Origin: JABDGC01 sp964449835
Lineage (GTDB): Bacteria; Pseudomonadota; Gammaproteobacteria; DSM-16500
Assembly (NCBI GenBank): GCA_964449835.1
Contig: CAYVBZ010000011.1
Location: forward strand, 1 to 43,923
Direction of reading: 5' to 3'
Length of the DNA: 43,923 nucleotides
The translations under genes were made by a program, and so were the position numbers. Below are positions 41,551 through 43,923 of this stretch, piece after piece. How positions within the stretch are numbered: the stretch's first letter is position 1; every line of letters starts with the position of its first letter. Under the pieces are notes generated by a model. That model searched no databases, was not told the DNA's origin, and saw nothing but the letters and a program-made list of their open reading frames with translations.

Positions 41551-42387
41551 ATGAAGCAGTTGCAAACACGAATCGAAGAAGCATATGAAAACCGTGCCAG
41601 TTTGGCGCCAGGTAAGGTTGATGCGGCCTTGAAAGCAGCCATTGATGAAACAATGGACGCACTGGACCTTGGACAAGTGCGCGTGGCGGAGAAAGTGGCA
41701 GGGCAGTGGCAAACGAAGCAATGGCTGAAAAAGGCGGTTTTATTGTATTTCCGGATTTATGAAAATCAGGCCATGGAGGCCGGTTGTCTGCGTTTTTATG
41801 ATAAGGTGCCTTTGAAGTTTCAAGACCATAGCGCGGCGGACATGGCTGCTTTGGGTTACCGGGTGGTCCCTTCGGCGGTGGTGCGGAAAGGCGCTTATAT
41901 CGCGCCTAATACCGTTTTAATGCCCTCCTATGTGAACCTCGGCGCTTACATTGATAGCGGTACGATGGTTGATACTTGGGCCACTGTGGGTTCCTGTGCT
42001 CAAATTGGGAAAAATGTTCATCTTTCGGGCGGGGCCGGCATTGGTGGTGTTTTAGAACCGATTCAAGCCAATCCCACTATCATTGAAGATAACTGCTTTA
42101 TTGGTGCCCGTTCGGAGGTTGTGGAAGGCGTGATTGTTGAAGAAGGCTCTGTGATTTCCATGGGGGTCTACTTAGGGCAAAGCACCCGCATTTACCATCG
42201 TGAGACCGGCGAAGTGCTTTATGGCCGCGTACCCGCGGGTTCGGTCGTCGTCCCAGGCAATCTACCCAGTCCCGATGGAAAATACAGTTTATACTGTGCC
42301 GTTATCGTCAAGCAGGTCGATGCAAAAACGCGTGGAAAAGTTTCAATAAATGATTTACTTCGGGAGTATTCTTATGCCAGTAGTTGA
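41551..42387 (+). CDS. dapD: Tetrahydrodipicolinate N-succinyltransferase
   Basis: DapD transfers succinyl from succinyl-CoA to tetrahydrodipicolinate in the lysine/meso-diaminopimelate pathway. Its 278 residues match the family. An alpha-helical N-domain is followed by a left-handed beta-helix of hexapeptide repeats (VRKGAYIAPNTVLMPSYVNLGAYIDSGTMVDTWATVGSCAQIGKN...). The active-site segment includes DTWATVGSCAQIG and GGVLEP. GGGAAG precedes the ATG. It overlaps dapE by 14 bp. The product feeds peptidoglycan cross-links. Confidence 0.97.
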   Translation: MKQLQTRIEEAYENRASLAPGKVDAALKAAIDETMDALDLGQVRVAEKVAGQWQTKQWLKKAVLLYFRIYENQAMEAGCLRFYDKVPLKFQDHSAADMAALGYRVVPSAVVRKGAYIAPNTVLMPSYVNLGAYIDSGTMVDTWATVGSCAQIGKNVHLSGGAGIGGVLEPIQANPTIIEDNCFIGARSEVVEGVIVEEGSVISMGVYLGQSTRIYHRETGEVLYGRVPAGSVVVPGNLPSPDGKYSLYCAVIVKQVDAKTRGKVSINDLLREYSYASS

Positions 42388-43498
42388 ACTGACAAAAGCG
42401 CTGCTTGCCTGCCCTTCGGTCACGCCTCAGGAAGCAGGCTGTCATGCTATTTTGAGCGAACGTCTACAAAAACTAGGTTTTAAACTGGAACGGCTGCCTT
42501 TTGAGGATGTGGATAATTTATGGGCCCGGTTTGGGGACCAAGGGCCCCTGGTTGTTTTTGCTGGGCATACCGATGTGGTGCCTTCAGGCCCAGAAACAGC
42601 CTGGACTTCGCCTCCTTTTGAGCCAGCCGAGCGCGAAGGCTTTTTATACGGTAGAGGCGTCGTCGATATGAAAGGGGGGTTGGCGGCCATGGTGGTCGCA
42701 GTGGAACGATTTTTGAAAGCAAACCCGACTCCCAAAGGCTCACTGGCTTTTCTCATCACTTCGGACGAGGAAGGGGCCAGTATAAATGGCACTAAACGGG
42801 TGGTCGACGTTTTAAAGCAACGGGGCGAAAAAATTGATTATTGTATTATCGGCGAGCCTGGCAGCGAGACGGAGCTTGGCGATCAAATCCGGGTAGGCCG
42901 ACGCGGATCTCTGCATGGTAAATTGCTCATCTACGGGAAGCAGGGCCACATTGCTTATCCTGTTTTTGGCCAAAACCCCATTCACCGTTGTTTGACAGCT
43001 TTGCAAGAATTAACGACTACGACTTGGGACGAGGGCAATGAATTTTTTCCACCGACCAGTTTTCAGATTTCCAATCTTCATGCGGGGACCGGCGCCTTAA
43101 ACGTCGTCCCTGGGGAACTGGAGTTGCATTTTAATTTCCGTTTTTCAAATGCAGTGACAGCCAAGGAACTGCAGGAAAGAGTCGAGCGCATTTTAAAAGC
43201 CCAGCAACTGCAATTTGAACTTACCTGGGACTTGTCCGGTGCACCCTTCTTAACGAAGCAAGGCAAGCTGGTCGAAGCGGCCCAAGCGGCGCTTTACGAA
43301 GAACTGGGTGTCTACCCCAAGCTATCAACAGGCGGCGGGACCTCAGATGGCCGTTTTATCGCACCAACCGGCGCCGAAGTGATTGAGTTGGGACTTTCCA
43401 ACGCCACGGCGCATCAAATTGATGAATGCGTGGACCTAAACGACTTGACAAAACTCCCGCAACTCTATGAAAAAATAATTATTAAATTATTAACTTAA
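42374..43498 (+). CDS. dapE: Succinyl-diaminopimelate desuccinylase
   Basis: This di-zinc M20 peptidase-family enzyme hydrolyses N-succinyl-LL-DAP. From the ATG at 42374 (CGGGAG 7 nt upstream) it has 374 residues, the family length; the frame extends eight codons further upstream without a ribosome site. The metal/catalytic set is visible: His65 and Asp67 in AGHTDVVPSG, Asp98 in GRGVVDMKGG, and Glu132/Glu133 in TSDEEGASINGT. EPGSETELGD and the C-terminal TGGGTSDGRFI, ELGLSNATAHQIDE complete the signature. It is translationally coupled to dapD. Confidence 0.97.
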   Translation: MPVVELTKALLACPSVTPQEAGCHAILSERLQKLGFKLERLPFEDVDNLWARFGDQGPLVVFAGHTDVVPSGPETAWTSPPFEPAEREGFLYGRGVVDMKGGLAAMVVAVERFLKANPTPKGSLAFLITSDEEGASINGTKRVVDVLKQRGEKIDYCIIGEPGSETELGDQIRVGRRGSLHGKLLIYGKQGHIAYPVFGQNPIHRCLTALQELTTTTWDEGNEFFPPTSFQISNLHAGTGALNVVPGELELHFNFRFSNAVTAKELQERVERILKAQQLQFELTWDLSGAPFLTKQGKLVEAAQAALYEELGVYPKLSTGGGTSDGRFIAPTGAEVIELGLSNATAHQIDECVDLNDLTKLPQLYEKIIIKLLT

Positions 43499-43545
43499 CT
43501 GAATTTTCACCGTTTTGAGTAAAAAAAGAAGCCCCGATTTGATAA

Positions 43546-43570
43546 CATTGTTGTGCCGAAAACAGCAATG
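43546..43570 (+). terminator. Hairpin downstream of dapE (possible terminator)
   Basis: CATTGTTGT - 7 nt - ACAGCAATG forms a 9-bp stem with one G-U pair, 48 bp after the dapE stop. It is followed by GAATTAAA and not a T-run, so intrinsic termination is uncertain. Confidence 0.35.
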
Positions 43571-43593
43571 GAATTAAACCATAAGGAGCTTCA

Positions 43594-43686
43594 GTGTTTA
43601 TTCTAAAATCAGTCCAGTCCTTTTCTTTCATAGTCTGTTCCAGTATAATAGTTCAATTTTTAATCATAAAAAATGGTGGTGTGTAA
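43594..43686 (+). CDS. Putative 30-residue hydrophobic leader peptide
   Basis: A GTG at 43594 is preceded by a perfect AAGGAG (43583-43588) at 5-nt spacing. The frame encodes 30 residues (MFILKSVQSFSFIVCSSIIV then QFLIIKNGGV) and stops at TAA 43684-43686, one base before the ATG of the F-box gene. It is mostly hydrophobic, like a small membrane peptide or a leader whose translation controls the next gene. I do not recognise a family. It may simply be fortuitous, but the ribosome site and the junction are better than those of the downstream gene. Confidence 0.45.
   Translation: MFILKSVQSFSFIVCSSIIVQFLIIKNGGV
43644..43649 (+). promoter_or_regulatory. TATAAT -10 candidate upstream of the F-box gene
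   Basis: A perfect TATAAT 39-44 nt before the F-box ATG at 43688, inside the small leader ORF. The -35 region (TTTCTT at 43622-43627, 16 bp upstream) is poor. If used, the transcript would exclude the leader peptide. Confidence 0.3.
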
Positions 43687-43687
43687 A

Positions 43688-43923
43688 ATGAGTGCGACTA
43701 GAAGCGAAAACACGTTTGCCTTATCTGATGTGCCAGAAGACCTAATGGAATACATACGCCTGTATATGCCGCTAAGCGCGCTTGGAATTCTTGCGCGAAC
43801 ATCAAAGAAATATGAAGCAGAGACTGCTTTTTCACGCATATTGCGAGCGGCCATTCATGCGGCGCCAAGCATGTTGGATTCGAATAAAGATGAAGATAAA
43901 GATGAAAATGAAGATGAAAATGC
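43688..43923 (+). CDS. F-box-like domain protein (partial, C-terminus beyond right edge)
   Basis: The open frame from the ATG at 43688 runs off the window after 78 codons. Residues 10-45 (FALSDVPEDLMEYIRLYMPL, then SALGILARTSKKYEAE) match the eukaryotic F-box pattern LPxELxxxIxxYLxxxxLxxLxxxSKxxxxx, which binds Skp1 in SCF ubiquitin ligases. Residues 64-78 are a highly acidic Asp/Glu/Asn/Lys repeat coded by near-repeating GATGAA-type hexamers. In Legionellales such proteins are often secreted effectors with further interaction repeats downstream; that is inference here. A second in-frame ATG at 43673 would add five residues. The ribosome site is weak (GGTGG, 8 nt upstream). Confidence 0.65.
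   Translation, partial: MSATRSENTFALSDVPEDLMEYIRLYMPLSALGILARTSKKYEAETAFSRILRAAIHAAPSMLDSNKDEDKDENEDEN

Noticed and set aside
43673..43690. ATG at 43673 as the start of the F-box gene
   Set aside because: In frame but without a ribosome site (preceded by an A-run); it adds only five residues, so the ATG at 43688 is preferred, not proven.
1..43923. CRISPR array, prophage, transposase, tRNA or rRNA
   Set aside because: Reading through the window gave no regularly spaced repeats, no integrase/transposase motifs and no tRNA- or rRNA-like stretches; a formal search was not possible.

Overview
The window reads as chromosomal DNA of a gammaproteobacterium. Housekeeping genes are in family-typical forms and partly in gammaproteobacterial order: apbC/mrp near metG, dcd beside apbC, surE before rpoS, msbA-lpxK, dapD-dapE. 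Several accessory features (a eukaryotic-type F-box protein at the right edge, a DUF2845-like secreted protein, a chagasin-type protease inhibitor, a PPi-dependent phosphofructokinase) fit a host-associated Legionellales/Coxiellaceae-like lineage, but that placement is inference. A run of ten Ns at 2797-2806 marks an assembly gap, so this is a draft or metagenome-derived scaffold.

Left part (1-7.4 kb, minus strand): a polyamine pair (speA then speB, the latter cut by the left edge); a repeat-bearing intergenic region containing the gap; then nudC and a tightly overlapping metG - orphan RnfB-like ferredoxin - aspartate aminotransferase run. From 7.5 kb on the plus strand: apbC and dcd; ihfB on the minus strand; then DUF2066 - hda - eno - ftsB - surE - rpoS, closely packed or overlapping.

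Centre (15.0-31.2 kb): almost a complete type IV pilus (T4P) machine in one locus. A DUF4124 protein and the minor pilins fimT, pilW, pilX-like, pilV and a second pilX-like run leftward. From the same 86-bp divergent promoter region pilM-N-O-P-Q, pilF and pilT run rightward. They are followed by three tandem major-pilin genes, pilB, pilC, a PilE-type minor pilin and pilZ. In pseudomonads these modules are dispersed. PilD, PilY1, PilU and the Pil chemosensory genes are not in the window.

Right part (31.2-43.9 kb): a two-gene signalling operon (a receiver protein with a degenerate kinase-like C-terminus, plus a 1235-residue hybrid histidine kinase) converges on the pilus locus. Then come PPi-PFK, a DUF2845-like secreted protein, a cluster of three GC-rich hairpins between convergent genes, and msbA - lpxK - chagasin-type inhibitor on the minus strand. 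dapD - dapE follow on the plus strand. Finally a 30-codon hydrophobic small ORF with a perfect Shine-Dalgarno sits directly upstream of the truncated F-box gene.

I saw no rRNA, tRNA, CRISPR array or recognisable transposase. No gene-free stretch exceeds 300 bp. No similarity searches were run: family calls rest on motifs and remembered family features. Residue numbers count from the start codon chosen in each entry.
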